DNA of 64,000 nt from Fundicoccus ignavus (GTDB lineage: Bacteria > Bacillota > Bacilli > Lactobacillales > Aerococcaceae). The translations under genes were made by a program, and so were the position numbers. The notes below the pieces were generated by a model. The model was not told the DNA's origin. It saw nothing but the letters and a program-made list of their open reading frames with translations, and did no database searches. Location: positions 62,001 to 126,000 of the forward strand of contig NZ_WJQT01000004.1 of the NCBI RefSeq assembly GCF_009659375.1, given 5' to 3'. Of this stretch, positions 1 through 8,119 are shown piece after piece (positions within the stretch are counted from its first letter, which is position 1; each line of letters starts with the position of its first letter).

Positions 1-477
1 AATTTTTGTTGGAAAATCTTATTAAATCTAATTCAATGTTTAAACTCGCGGTTTGAGTTTAAACATTGAGGGCTTCAATCATCAAACTCAGATTCCGAGT
101 TAGCACATTGAACAGGAAACATCACCTATTAGGTGATGTTCAACTCGATATTTTGTCTTTATTCCTAATAAATCAAGAGTTTCTGTTGGAAAATCTTGTT
201 AAATCCAATTCAATGTTTAAACTCGCGGTTTGAGTTTAAACATTGAGGGCTTCAATCATCAAACTCAGATTCCGAGTTAGCACATTGAACAGAAAACATC
301 ACCTATTAGGTGATGTTCAACTCGGTATTTTGTCTTTTTTCCTAATAAATCAGGAGTTTCTGTTGGAAAATCTTGTTAAATCCAATTCAATGTTTAAACT
401 CGCGGTTTGAGTTTAAACATTGAGGGCTTCAATCATCAAACTCAGATTCCGAGTTAGCACATTGACGAAAAATATTA
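1..477 (+). repeat. Tandem hairpin array, family A (3 units, 177-bp period)
   Basis: Three direct repeats whose lead hairpin starts at 34, 211 and 388, so the period is exactly 177 bp. Each unit holds a perfect 14-bp stem (CAATGTTTAAACTC, 7-nt loop, GAGTTTAAACATTG), then a second imperfect stem ending in CACATTG, then a small hairpin CATCACC/GGTGATG (absent from the last, truncated unit). The array may continue beyond the window start. No coding sequence is seen. Related arrays lie at 21.8 kb, 11.9 kb and 56.7 kb. Confidence 0.9.
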
Positions 478-573
478 TCTGTAAAGATAGTCCTAGCAAT
501 ATGCTATAAATTCAATTGAATAAAAGCAACAAAATCTTGTCCAAGACCATCCTAAAGGGCGACTTCTTTTTGC

Positions 574-631
574 AAAAGAAGCCATATTAAATAAAAGAAG
601 CCATATTAAATAAAAGAAGCCATATTAAACT
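574..631. repeat. 19-bp direct repeat, three copies
   Basis: The 19-mer beginning AAAAGAAGCCATATTAAAT occurs three times in a row from 574, 593 and 612. The sequence just before it (ACTTCTTTT) can pair with the first copy. Function unknown; it fills the gap between the hairpin array and the glyoxalase gene. Confidence 0.8.
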
Positions 632-742
632 CAAGAACCCTAATGTGTTTCAATATAAATAACTCGGGCTATCCGCTAATAAAGCAAGCGAGTATTTGCT
701 TCGTATTTTGGAAGGGTGATGGTGTTGTTTAGTGAGTGAATT

Positions 743-751
743 TGGTAGAAT
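743..751 (+). promoter_or_regulatory. Possible extended -10 promoter of gloB
   Basis: TGG followed by TAGAAT at 746-751 reads as an extended -10 element 30 nt before the gloB start. No good -35 at 17 bp; TTGTTT at 725-730 is 15 bp away. Tentative. Confidence 0.35.
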
Positions 752-780
752 AGAGTTAACAATGAAAAGGGGTGTGTCGC

Positions 781-1497
781 ATGAAAGTGACTTACGTGAA
801 GGCTTTTAACGATAATTATATTTGGGTATGGGAGTCAGCGGGACGCGCGGTGGTTGTTGATCCGGGTGAGGCTGTGAATGTAGTGGCGTACCTAAAGGCT
901 GAGGGATTGGCTTTAGAAGCAATCTTGTTGACGCACAAGCATGACGATCATATCGGTGGTGTTGAGGACATGCTTGCTGAATATCCTGGCACACCGATTT
1001 ATGGACCATCGGAAGTGGCGTCATTGACGACGACTCAAGTGGCGGACGGTGATACATTTGACTTGTTGGGGCAGACCGTAAAAGTAATGAAGACGGCGGG
1101 ACATACTGAGGAACACGTTAGTTTCTTGACGTCGGAGTCGTGGTTATTCTGTGGGGATGCACTATTTTCGGCTGGCTGTGGTCGCGTGTTTACCGGTGAT
1201 TATGCGGCGGCTTATGAAGGGCTGCAGAAATTGCGTACCTTGGATGATGCGGTGACGGTTTTTGCGGGGCATGAATACACGGCGACGAATTTACGTTTTG
1301 CTTTATCGCTGGACCGTTTGAGCAACGGCGTGGAAGATCTCTTGCATAAGACGTTAAGAGAAGTTGAAGCCCTAACTGCTAAAGGAGAAGCGAGTTTACC
1401 GACGACCATTGACCGAGAGCGCGGGATTAACTTCTTTATGATGGCGGACTCTTTAGACGAATTTATTCAATTGCGCCAAAAACGCGACAACTTCTAA
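781..1497 (+). CDS. gloB: Glyoxalase II, hydroxyacylglutathione hydrolase family
   Basis: A 239-residue metallo-beta-lactamase-fold hydrolase, the family that hydrolyses S-lactoyl-thiol adducts from methylglyoxal detoxification in the cytoplasm. The metal motif THKHDDHIGG (H52, H54, D56, H57) is followed by an AGHT histidine, FCGD aspartate and AGHEYT histidine. The C-terminal helical segment with LRFAL and the late basic/aromatic part resembles the HAGH C-terminal domain, so glyoxalase II is preferred over a generic MBL hydrolase. ATG at 781 is chosen because AAGGGG lies 8 nt upstream; a GTG three codons earlier has no ribosome site. Monocistronic, ending in a hairpin shared with the convergent gene. 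The thiol used (glutathione or bacillithiol) cannot be told. Confidence 0.85.
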   Translation: MKVTYVKAFNDNYIWVWESAGRAVVVDPGEAVNVVAYLKAEGLALEAILLTHKHDDHIGGVEDMLAEYPGTPIYGPSEVASLTTTQVADGDTFDLLGQTVKVMKTAGHTEEHVSFLTSESWLFCGDALFSAGCGRVFTGDYAAAYEGLQKLRTLDDAVTVFAGHEYTATNLRFALSLDRLSNGVEDLLHKTLREVEALTAKGEASLPTTIDRERGINFFMMADSLDEFIQLRQKRDNF

Positions 1498-1520
1498 TCC
1501 AGACAAAATATGACTCAAAA

Positions 1521-1549
1521 AGCCCATCGCACAAGCGATGGGCTTTAGT
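1521..1549. terminator. Terminator between convergent genes
   Basis: AGCCCATCGC, 4-nt loop ACAA, GCGATGGGCT, then TTTAGTATTTT. Perfect 10-bp stem located between gloB (+) and the binding-protein gene (-); A-rich left flank suggests it can work in both directions. Confidence 0.85.
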
Positions 1550-1560
1550 ATTTTGTTGGG

Positions 1561-2727
1561 TTAATTTCCTTCTACTTCAAATGTTTTAATAACTTCACCA
1601 TTCTCGTACTGTAACATTGGCGCTGTGTTAACCGCACTGTGGTATTCATCGTATTCGAAGAAGCCAGTGACACCTTCATAGCTAACGGTTTCCAGAGCTT
1701 GACGAATTGCTTCAGGATCATCTGAACCGGCCGCCTCAATGGCAGTGAAAATTAAATGAGCCGCATCATAACTCAAAGCATCGAAGGTATCAGGTGCCTC
1801 GCCATAACGGGCCGTAAAGTTTTCAATATAAGTTTGTGCCAGTGGATTTTCGCTACCTGTATGGAACATCGATGTGATATACAGATTACTGATGTTGGCA
1901 GCACCAGCGATTTCAATCAATGTATCGCTCGCTAAACCATGACCACTTAAAATCGGTTGTGTAATCCCAAGTTCGCGTGCCTGACGAATAATTGTTCCAC
2001 CTTCAGTAAAGAAACCAGGCAAGTAGATAACATCAAACTCTTTAGAACTCAACGCAGTCAGGATACCCATGAAATCTTGGTCGCCACTATAATAGTACTG
2101 GCGGTCGACAATCGTTCCACCTAACGTTTCGAATTCTTCCATGAAAGGATCCCCTAAGCCAACAGAATAATCATTCGACTGATCGATAATCGCAACCGCT
2201 GTTGTCGCGCCCAATTCTTCAGTCGCAAAACGTGCTGCCGCACGGCCTTGGAAAGAATACGTAAAGGCCAATCGGAAAATATTATCCAACACGTTGCCTT
2301 GATCATCTAAGGTCAATTCATCTGCCGTTCCTACAGGATATAAAGTCGGTATCAAGCTTTCAATCGCCGTCGGGCGCGAGGCAAAAATCATATCGGATGT
2401 TGCCGGTCCAATGATACTTGAGACATTTTCATCACTCAAACGCGTCGCAATCGCAGCTGCTTCGGTTTTATTCGAGGTATTATCGTATTCAATAATTTCA
2501 ATTTGGCGTCCGCCTAATAATCCACCGGCTTCATTGATTTCATCAGCCGCCATCCGTAAGTTGTCCAGAATCGGAATGCCATATGCAGACCCGTAGCCAG
2601 ATAATTCCAAGTTAGCACCGATGCGAATCGGTTCATCTGCTTGGGCTACGACGGCCTGACCACCTGTGATGTTTGTAGTAAGGGCAAGGGTTGCTAACAA
2701 TTGATACGCGAATTTTCTAATCTTCAT
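1561..2727 (-). CDS. ABC solute-binding protein, branched-chain amino acid type
   Basis: A 388-residue type I periplasmic-binding-fold protein (Peripla_BP_6/LivJ-like): after the signal peptide it begins PIRIGANLELSGYGSAYG and carries AADEINEAGGLLGG and IIGPATSD, typical of this family. Start is taken at 2727 because GGAGTG sits 6 nt upstream; the longer reading frame would start within the leader hairpin. The signal peptide (MKIRKFAYQLLATLALTTN...) ends AVVAQA before DEP and has no cysteine, so it is not an obvious lipoprotein. No permease or ATPase genes adjoin it, so it must work with components elsewhere. Expression is probably controlled by the upstream attenuator whose leader peptide is valine-rich, which supports branched-chain amino acids or related compounds as ligand. 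Confidence 0.85.
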   Translation of the reverse strand: MKIRKFAYQLLATLALTTNITGGQAVVAQADEPIRIGANLELSGYGSAYGIPILDNLRMAADEINEAGGLLGGRQIEIIEYDNTSNKTEAAAIATRLSDENVSSIIGPATSDMIFASRPTAIESLIPTLYPVGTADELTLDDQGNVLDNIFRLAFTYSFQGRAAARFATEELGATTAVAIIDQSNDYSVGLGDPFMEEFETLGGTIVDRQYYYSGDQDFMGILTALSSKEFDVIYLPGFFTEGGTIIRQARELGITQPILSGHGLASDTLIEIAGAANISNLYITSMFHTGSENPLAQTYIENFTARYGEAPDTFDALSYDAAHLIFTAIEAAGSDDPEAIRQALETVSYEGVTGFFEYDEYHSAVNTAPMLQYENGEVIKTFEVEGN

Positions 2728-2763
2728 TTTTATCACTCCAATTTTATAGGTACTATTAAATCC

Positions 2764-2810
2764 AACAAAAAAAGAGCCTCTTCTATTTTGCGCGTAATAG
2801 AAGGGGCTCT
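2764..2810 (-). terminator. Attenuator terminator before the binding-protein gene
   Basis: On the minus strand AGAGCCCCTTCTATT (2810-2796), an 8-nt loop, AATAGAAGAGGCTCT (2787-2773) and then a run of eight T. The stem is about 15 bp with one mismatch. It lies between the leader peptide and the gene it precedes, so it must be bypassed for expression. Confidence 0.88.
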
Positions 2811-2983
2811 TAAAAAAAGAAAAAATCCCATTCTGTGCGCTAACACGAATAGGACTTGGCATATTTTCGATTGTTTCTCGAAAATGCTAAGTCCTGACGA
2901 CGTCGACGACGACGTTATTAAATGTTGTGTTAGCGAACAGATTCATAGGGGAGATTCTCCTTAAGTTTTATTGTTTCTAATGT
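2773..2983 (-). promoter_or_regulatory. Structured transcription-attenuation leader
   Basis: From the predicted start near 2983 the minus-strand leader holds a 19-codon ORF, a long-range stem (2940-2927 with 2846-2833, 14 positions, one mismatch), an inner hairpin (2895-2878 with 2870-2851) and the terminator. The segment AGAATGGG (2834-2827) can alternatively pair with CCCCTTCT in the terminator's 5' arm (2806-2799, one mismatch), a candidate antiterminator. Architecture matches ribosome-mediated attenuation; the pairing switch is inferred, not demonstrated. Confidence 0.75.
2887..2946 (-). CDS. Valine-rich leader peptide (19 aa)
   Basis: ATG at 2946 is preceded by AAGGAG with 10-nt spacing and reads M-N-L-F-A-N-T-T-F-N-N-V-V-V-D-V-V-R-T then TAG. 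Five of six consecutive codons near the end are GTC (valine), 2913 to 2896. The stop lies inside the 5' arm of the inner hairpin, so a ribosome stalled on the valine codons would change leader folding. It is too short for standard gene callers. Role inferred: sensing charged tRNA-Val to control the downstream branched-chain-type binding protein. Confidence 0.8.
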   Translation of the reverse strand: MNLFANTTFNNVVVDVVRT

Positions 2984-2989
2984 AAATCT

Positions 2990-3018
2990 AATTTAACAGA
3001 AAGCTTTTTTGAATGCAA
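2990..3018 (-). promoter_or_regulatory. Promoter of the leader/binding-protein unit
   Basis: On the minus strand TTGCAT (3018-3013), 17 bp, TAAATT (2995-2990). This places the transcript start near 2983, about 37 nt before the leader peptide start codon. Confidence 0.6.
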
Positions 3019-3302
3019 GCCATAAGCTTATATTTTATTCAATTGTTTATAAACTTGATTGGTAAAATTAAATTGAGAGACTATTTAACATGCTGTAGGT
3101 GTCGCTCCAATCATTGTTTCCCTGAAAGAGCCCCTTCATAGTCTAACTGGCATCCAGGCGATGTACACTCCATCAGTTCATCTTTAGTCAATGTTCAGGA
3201 TTTTCTCTTAGAACTACTGGCGTAAATCATCTTTTTAATAAAAAAAGAACAACTGGGGAGTTGACCTTTAATACAAGACGATTGAATGTCCAGGGGGGTC
3301 TG

Positions 3303-3633
3303 TTAGAATCGGCTGGATAGTTGATTATGATTTCTTTTTTGAGTAAGTCCCTCTGCTTCTGTTAAGGCAATTCTCTTGAAAGGGTCGCCAGAATTATGGG
3401 TGAGAATACCCCTGGCTCAAATGGTAACAATCATTAACGAAAATATACGCTTCTTTGATAGTGTTGAGACGATCTACTGTTTCGATTTCTTTGAAACGAA
3501 CCTGTCCTTCCCTTGCCCAACTGATTTTTTTCGAGCCATATTTATTAGAAGTATCTTTACATACATAGGAAGCAGTTGAATCGGATAATTTGTTTGCTTT
3601 TAAATAGCTGGAGTCTAGTGCTTCAGCTGGTAC
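3303..3633 (-). pseudogene. Decayed ORF, family not recognised
   Basis: Minus-strand reading gives VPAEALDSSYLKANKLSD..., KYGSKKISWAREGQVRFKEI and AYIFVNDCYHLSQGYSHP, then a stop at 3394; in another frame the text continues NSGDPFKRIALTEAEG to a stop at 3303. An in-frame stop also precedes the fragment at 3634-3636. The basic, coding-like composition interrupted by stops and a frameshift marks a dead gene, perhaps from a mobile element, but I do not recognise the family. The rest of 3019-3739 shows only further short broken frames. Confidence 0.5.
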
Positions 3634-3739
3634 TTAGTTGAATTCTTTGCTTTCCAAATGAGGAGCATGATTTTATTGAAAATTTATCGGTATGAATCCA
3701 TGTGTAAGTGGTATGATAATGGTAATGGAGGTGGGAATA

Positions 3740-5122
3740 ATGATCAAGAATGTTAAAAATCTAAACTTATTGAAAGCAAGTAATCGAAATAAAAGGCTAC
3801 ACGCTATCGCACAAGTGTTGTCCATAATGAGCTTGGCATTAGCATGTGTTTGCCCACTTCAGTCAGTTCACGCACAATCAGAAATAGAGTTCGGAATGGA
3901 TCAGGCTGATGGGGTGGATATCTGGCTGATTACAGATATCCATTACATGGCACCGAGCTTAACGGATGGTGGTCAGCGCTTTGAGATCTTTCAAAAGCAG
4001 GCGGCGGGTATGGATTATGAATATGGACCCAACCGGATGGAAGCTTTGATTAAACAAATTGAGACTGCACAAATGGACGACGAGCAGCCGCAAGCCTTAA
4101 TCGTGGCCGGTGATTTAACGTCCAATGGTGAATATCAAGCGATGTTGGATTTGGCTGAATATTTTGGCCGGATTGAGGCATTAGGAACGGAAGTGTTGGT
4201 GATTCCGGGGAATCATGACATTCATAATGGTTGGGCGGTGCGCTTTGAGGAGAAGAAGACGATTAAGGTGCAGCAGACGAGTCCGGCTGATTTTGCGGAA
4301 ATTTTCGCAGATTTTGGTTACGGAGAGGCTGTAGCGCGTGACCCGGAAAGTTTGAGTTACTTGGCGCAAGTGACTGATGATTGGCAGTTGTTGATGTTGG
4401 ATACCAATATTTATTCGGAAACGAAAGGGCAAGGGCAGTCTGAAAGTCAGGGACGTGTTAAGGACGAAACGATTGCTTGGGCAGAAACGGTAGTCAAGCA
4501 AGCTCAGGTGTTGCCCATTATGCATCATGGTGCCTTGTCGCATTTCCGTGGTGAGGTTCAAGAGATTCAAAACGACAATGAGCTCGATACTTTTCAACAA
4601 TTTTTAGTGGCGCATCGTATCCCTTTGACCTTGGCGGGGCACCTCCATACTCAGCATATTACGAGTCTTCAAACGCCTGACTTCACTCTGAAAGAGGTAA
4701 TCACGACGTCATTTTCAATCTATCCAGGCAAAATCGGTAAGATTCAGCTGTCGACAAATTCCGTGAATTACCAACAAATTGACTTGGACATGCGATTTAC
4801 TTTCGAAGCGGATGAGTACGACCAATACATGACGCATTTAGCGGACTTGCATGAAAATTCAACTCATTTGATAATTTTTGATACGTTATATAATGATCAA
4901 ACATTGAAACCTTATACGGAAGAAATTTCAGAAGTCTTCGAAGCGCTCAATTTGAGTTTCTTTAAGGGAAGTGTTTCTGAAGATTGGGCACAGTTAGAGG
5001 TCGCGTTGGCTGGAATTGACGACCATATTGCCGACTCGGATTATCGATTTTTCAATGATTATTTAGAGTTAATTTTATCAACCAAGGACTATTCTCAGAC
5101 ACAATTAGGGGTCGACTGGTAA
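3740..5122 (+). CDS. Secreted calcineurin-like metallophosphoesterase
   Basis: A 460-residue exported phosphoesterase. ATG at 3740 is chosen because GGAGG lies 8 nt upstream; the frame extends further but without a ribosome site. A basic N-terminus and hydrophobic stretch (about 22-40) precede a QSVHA-QSE signal-peptidase site; cysteines at 36 and 38 make a poor lipobox (A-L-A-C). Metallophosphoesterase motifs follow in order: TDIHY (D66, H68), GDLTSNGE, GNHDIHNG, a MHHG histidine and GHLHTQH. The roughly 130-residue C-terminal part beyond the catalytic domain is not recognised. Substrate unknown; extracellular phosphomonoester or phosphodiester scavenging is plausible. Downstream gap of 100 bp, probably monocistronic. 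Confidence 0.8.
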   Translation: MIKNVKNLNLLKASNRNKRLHAIAQVLSIMSLALACVCPLQSVHAQSEIEFGMDQADGVDIWLITDIHYMAPSLTDGGQRFEIFQKQAAGMDYEYGPNRMEALIKQIETAQMDDEQPQALIVAGDLTSNGEYQAMLDLAEYFGRIEALGTEVLVIPGNHDIHNGWAVRFEEKKTIKVQQTSPADFAEIFADFGYGEAVARDPESLSYLAQVTDDWQLLMLDTNIYSETKGQGQSESQGRVKDETIAWAETVVKQAQVLPIMHHGALSHFRGEVQEIQNDNELDTFQQFLVAHRIPLTLAGHLHTQHITSLQTPDFTLKEVITTSFSIYPGKIGKIQLSTNSVNYQQIDLDMRFTFEADEYDQYMTHLADLHENSTHLIIFDTLYNDQTLKPYTEEISEVFEALNLSFFKGSVSEDWAQLEVALAGIDDHIADSDYRFFNDYLELILSTKDYSQTQLGVDW

Positions 5123-5222
5123 CGCTCGAGCGTAGTGGTTAATAGTTTGCCAGTGGGCTGTGGTGTGGTAAGCTTAAGGCGAAGCGCGTCGTTAAGGTCA
5201 ATGAAAGAAAGAAGGAAAACAC

Positions 5223-5645
5223 ATGATTCGTTCTGTCCCTTATCTCAATTTCCAGTATTCCCTTGAGGCACTTGCTTTTTACGAGAAACTTGGCGCGACG
5301 ATTGCGACAGTCACAAAGATGTCTGACCCGATATTTGCGGATATGCCGGAGGAAGAGCGGTTGAATTCGGAATTCGTGATGAATGCCAGCTTTACAATGT
5401 TTGACCGTTTAATTTATTGCTCGGATTCTTGGGGCAACCAACCCGTTGACCATGCAGGTTCAAATTTATGTTTCACCTTCGACCAAAATAATGACGACGA
5501 TATCGCACAAATTGAATTGTTATTTGCGAAAGCGGAAGAATTAGGATGTGAGATTACGATGCCGCTTGAAGCGGTTGAATGGTCCGAGCGATTCGGGATG
5601 TTCCGTGATCCTTTTGGTGTGACTTGGTTATTATCTGGAGAATAA
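5223..5645 (+). CDS. VOC-superfamily protein (PhnB/glyoxalase-like)
   Basis: A 140-residue vicinal-oxygen-chelate fold protein: it opens SVPYLNFQYSLEALAFYEKLGA, and ends with FGMFRDPFGVTWLLSGE, the DPFG-W motif common in PhnB-like VOC proteins. The typical metal-ligand histidines are not evident, and such proteins often act as resistance, binding or uncharacterised enzymes. AAGGA lies 8 nt before the ATG. Followed directly by a strong terminator, so it is a single-gene unit. Precise function cannot be assigned. Confidence 0.75.
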   Translation: MIRSVPYLNFQYSLEALAFYEKLGATIATVTKMSDPIFADMPEEERLNSEFVMNASFTMFDRLIYCSDSWGNQPVDHAGSNLCFTFDQNNDDDIAQIELLFAKAEELGCEITMPLEAVEWSERFGMFRDPFGVTWLLSGE

Positions 5646-5652
5646 CAAAAAG

Positions 5653-5678
5653 GAGTCAGCTACGTGCTGACTCTTTTT
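5653..5678 (+). terminator. Rho-independent terminator
   Basis: GAGTCAGC, 5-nt loop, GCTGACTC then TTTTT, eight nucleotides after the VOC gene stop codon. Confidence 0.88.
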
Positions 5679-5733
5679 GTGTTATAAGGGGGGATGAAAT
5701 GGACATTTACAATAAAGCTCAGCTATCTAATTG

Positions 5734-6300
5734 TTAAAAGCTACTATTGGGTTCTTGTAAAAAGGCGATTTCCTCGATTGTTGAGGGTCGGCCTAAAATT
5801 TCATTGCGGTGAGGATAGCGTCCAAAGCGGTCAATAATGACTTTGTGCTTTAGTTCGTAATCATAGGTAAAGTCATCAGTGTAGGCTTTGAATAGGGGTT
5901 CTGCAAGTCTTTCGTGGATGCCTGCCGATTCTGAATGTTCGAGTGGCAGGAGAGCAAAGGCTTTTTCTTGTGGGGTCAAATAGCGGAATTCAGGGTGCTT
6001 AATAATTTCTTGCGATAGAATCAGTGCCATCGGATCTTGCGCGAATGCGCGTGCATCATCGCGCATTAAGTTGCGGGAAAACTGATCAAGGACAATAATT
6101 TCAGCCAGGCGTCCGTAAAGTGTTGAACGCCAAGGGTAAAGTAAGCCTTGACAGCCTGCTTCCCACACTTCATAAAATTGGTCACGGATTGCTTGGTCAA
6201 AGGCATTGTTTTTGGCAAACAGTAATTCCTCGTTAGCTGGATCAAACCAGAAATCTAAGACGGGCTTAGGTGAATAAGTTCCCACTGACAATTCCTCCAT
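5734..6300 (-). CDS. DUF924 family protein
   Basis: A 188-residue cytoplasmic protein of the DUF924 family, recognisable from VLDFWFDPANEELLFAKN near the start, IIVLDQFSRN in the middle and DRFGRYPHRNEILGR near the end. The family is widespread and alpha-helical; no enzyme activity is established to my knowledge. AAGGA lies 12 nt upstream of the ATG, slightly long. It stands alone between convergent and divergent neighbours, with no operon partner to hint at a role. Confidence 0.82.
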   Translation of the reverse strand: MEELSVGTYSPKPVLDFWFDPANEELLFAKNNAFDQAIRDQFYEVWEAGCQGLLYPWRSTLYGRLAEIIVLDQFSRNLMRDDARAFAQDPMALILSQEIIKHPEFRYLTPQEKAFALLPLEHSESAGIHERLAEPLFKAYTDDFTYDYELKHKVIIDRFGRYPHRNEILGRPSTIEEIAFLQEPNSSF

Positions 6301-6459
6301 TCGGTTATTATTTCCTTTAGCTTAGCATGATTAAGCGCTTTATTCAAAGGTTTTGAGGAACTATTTCCCTTATTGTTTGACAAAGAAATACTTTTTATAG
6401 CAAGATAGTTTTAAGGTAATATTTTGAACTGTGGTGGTTCGTAGAAAGAAGGTTAAACA

Positions 6460-6945
6460 ATGAAGTTATATATGAAGCAAAAAGTGTTTTCTTTGCGTGG
6501 AGACTTCGACATTTATGATGAAAATCAGGTGCCGGTTTATTCGGTGCAAGGAAAATTAATGTCCTTTGGGCGTCAATTACGTTTATATGATAGTGCAACA
6601 GGAGAAGAATTGGCCCACATCAAGCAACAAGTTATGACGCTGTTGCCGAAAATGCATGTCTTTTACCAAAATGAAAGAATCGCAACTATTTCCAAAAAAC
6701 TAACATTCTTCAAGCAGCAATATGAAATCGATACATTAGGTTGGTCGGTCGAAGGTGATTTCTTTGCCCACGACTATACAGTGTTTGACGCGCAAGGCAG
6801 AACAGTTGCTGACATCAACAAGAAGTATCTATCATGGTCAGACTCCTTTGAAGTAAATATTGTACAAGATGAGATTGATCCCGCAATGGTAATCGCGATT
6901 GTATTAGCCATCGACTGTGCCATGGATGCCTCACAAAATAGTTAA
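6460..6945 (+). CDS. LURP-one-related (tubby C-like) protein
   Basis: A 161-residue protein of the LURP-one/YxjI type. It begins MKLYMKQKVFSLRGDFDIYD, then YSVQGKLMSFGRQLRLYD, and later GDFFAHDYTVFD and NKKYLSWSDSFEVNIV, the recurring beta-strand pattern of the tubby-like barrel. It ends in a short hydrophobic helix (PAMVIAIVLAIDCAMD). GAAGG lies 8 nt before the ATG. Family members are thought to bind membranes or lipids; no specific function is known. Monocistronic. Confidence 0.8.
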   Translation: MKLYMKQKVFSLRGDFDIYDENQVPVYSVQGKLMSFGRQLRLYDSATGEELAHIKQQVMTLLPKMHVFYQNERIATISKKLTFFKQQYEIDTLGWSVEGDFFAHDYTVFDAQGRTVADINKKYLSWSDSFEVNIVQDEIDPAMVIAIVLAIDCAMDASQNS

Positions 6946-7024
6946 GCGTATAGTGGCGGGTTAGGGGGCGGCTTGAACTTGAGTTTAAGCTTGGACTTTA
7001 GTTAGGCTACTAGGCGCTAAAAAG

Positions 7025-7097
7025 AAACCATCATCAACTAACTTAGGTGCGTGCTTGCTATCATGTGCATTAGCGCTAGGCTGATGATGGTTTTTGT
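7025..7097 (+). terminator. Large-loop terminator
   Basis: AAACCATCATCA (7025-7036) pairs perfectly with TGATGATGGTTT (7082-7093), followed by TTTTG. The long loop itself has weaker internal pairing. Lies 80 nt after the LURP-one gene. Confidence 0.65.
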
Positions 7098-7267
7098 GTG
7101 CTGTAAATTAAATGCTAGACTAAGGACCAAGCTCGCTTGAAAGAACTGGAAATAAAGGCAGTGTCGCTTCACAGTGTTCCGCGACGATATGATTTGTCTT
7201 GAAGAAATAGGGAAGTTTGGCGAATACAACTGATGAAGGCTTGGTTTGGCTAGGCAGGAGTTGAGGG

Positions 7268-7354
7268 AGTGGGATGGAGGAGCTAATCTAGTCGAATGTT
7301 TGTGAGCATCGGCTAGATTAGACCTTCATACTCAACATCTTGATGCATCCCACT
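7268..7354. repeat. Nested inverted repeats in a gene-free gap
   Basis: Outer arms AGTGGGATG (7268-7276) and CATCCCACT (7346-7354) enclose inner arms CTAATCTAG (7283-7291) and CTAGATTAG (7313-7321). No T-tract follows. It is the only notable structure in 7100-7458, which holds no credible gene. Confidence 0.65.
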
Positions 7355-7458
7355 GACGATTCCAATTTTGTCCTCGCCTTAGCCAAACAAATCCTACCCT
7401 AATCGAACCTGTTTTGAACATCCTCGTCACCGACTTAAACATCCATCCAGACAAGCGC

Positions 7459-7995
7459 CTACTTTCTACGATAATGTAATTCAATTAATTCACCCATCTG
7501 AGTTGAATCGACAAATTCAAGACGCTTCGCATAGTCCCCAACTTCAAATAAAGGCTTGCCTTGCCCCAACAAGACTGGCGCAATTTGTATCCACCATTCG
7601 TCAATCAAATCAGCTTCAAGTATCGGCTTCAATAATTGTCCACCACCAACAATCCAAATATCACCTGCATCATCTTCCGACTGAAGTGCTATCAAATAGG
7701 CAATCGGATCAGTATGTACGATCGTCACACGCTCATCATCGTAAACATAATCAGTGTTGCGAGAAAAAACGATAATCGAACGCTCGCCAATCCAATCGTC
7801 AAGCGAGATACTGCGCATTGTTTCTTCAAAGGTTACGCGTCCCATGACGAGAGTATCGACTGCTTCAATGAAAGTGTCATAAGTTGTCGCTCCGGCTTCT
7901 CCTAAGTAAGTGGCATGAAGCCAATCTAATTCATCATGGCGGCCAGCTAAATATCCATCTAGTGAAATCGCTCCATAGAATAATAGACGTGGCAT
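7459..7995 (-). CDS. Dihydrofolate reductase family protein (RibD C-terminal type)
   Basis: A 178-residue protein of the RibD-C/YwjB dihydrofolate-reductase-like family: MPRLLFYGAISLDGYLAG at the start, TLVMGRVTFEE, IVFSRN, and DIWIVGGGQLLKPIL with the glycine-rich NADPH-binding turn. ATG at 7995 is preferred, with AAAGG 11 nt upstream; the longer frame would begin inside the terminator of the preceding gene. Members reduce pterins or flavin precursors with NADPH, but the substrate of stand-alone versions is usually unknown. Follows the NADPH-FMN reductase gene on the same strand but is separated from it by a terminator. Confidence 0.8.
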   Translation of the reverse strand: MPRLLFYGAISLDGYLAGRHDELDWLHATYLGEAGATTYDTFIEAVDTLVMGRVTFEETMRSISLDDWIGERSIIVFSRNTDYVYDDERVTIVHTDPIAYLIALQSEDDAGDIWIVGGGQLLKPILEADLIDEWWIQIAPVLLGQGKPLFEVGDYAKRLEFVDSTQMGELIELHYRRK

Positions 7996-8050
7996 TACAA
8001 TCACTACCTTTCTTTTATTAAGTCTTCTTAGTCTCATTGTAATGCTACGC

Positions 8051-8083
8051 ACAAAAAAGAGCCACCAGAAAACTGGCGGCTCT
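8051..8083 (-). terminator. Terminator of the flavin reductase gene
   Basis: On the minus strand AGAGCCGCCAG, TTTT loop, CTGGTGGCTCT, then TTTTTT. One G-U-type position in the stem. Lies 37 nt after the stop codon of the gene at 8120-8659. Confidence 0.85.
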
Positions 8084-8119
8084 AGATTAAACTGGGCACC
8101 AAGGGGTGTGGCCACGTGT

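Noticed and set aside
2701..2964. 87-codon plus-strand ORF across the attenuator
   Set aside because: It is the complement of the leader, hairpins and terminator; no ribosome site.
3376..3579. 67-codon plus-strand ORF
   Set aside because: No ribosome site; the minus strand here shows the more protein-like decayed sequence.
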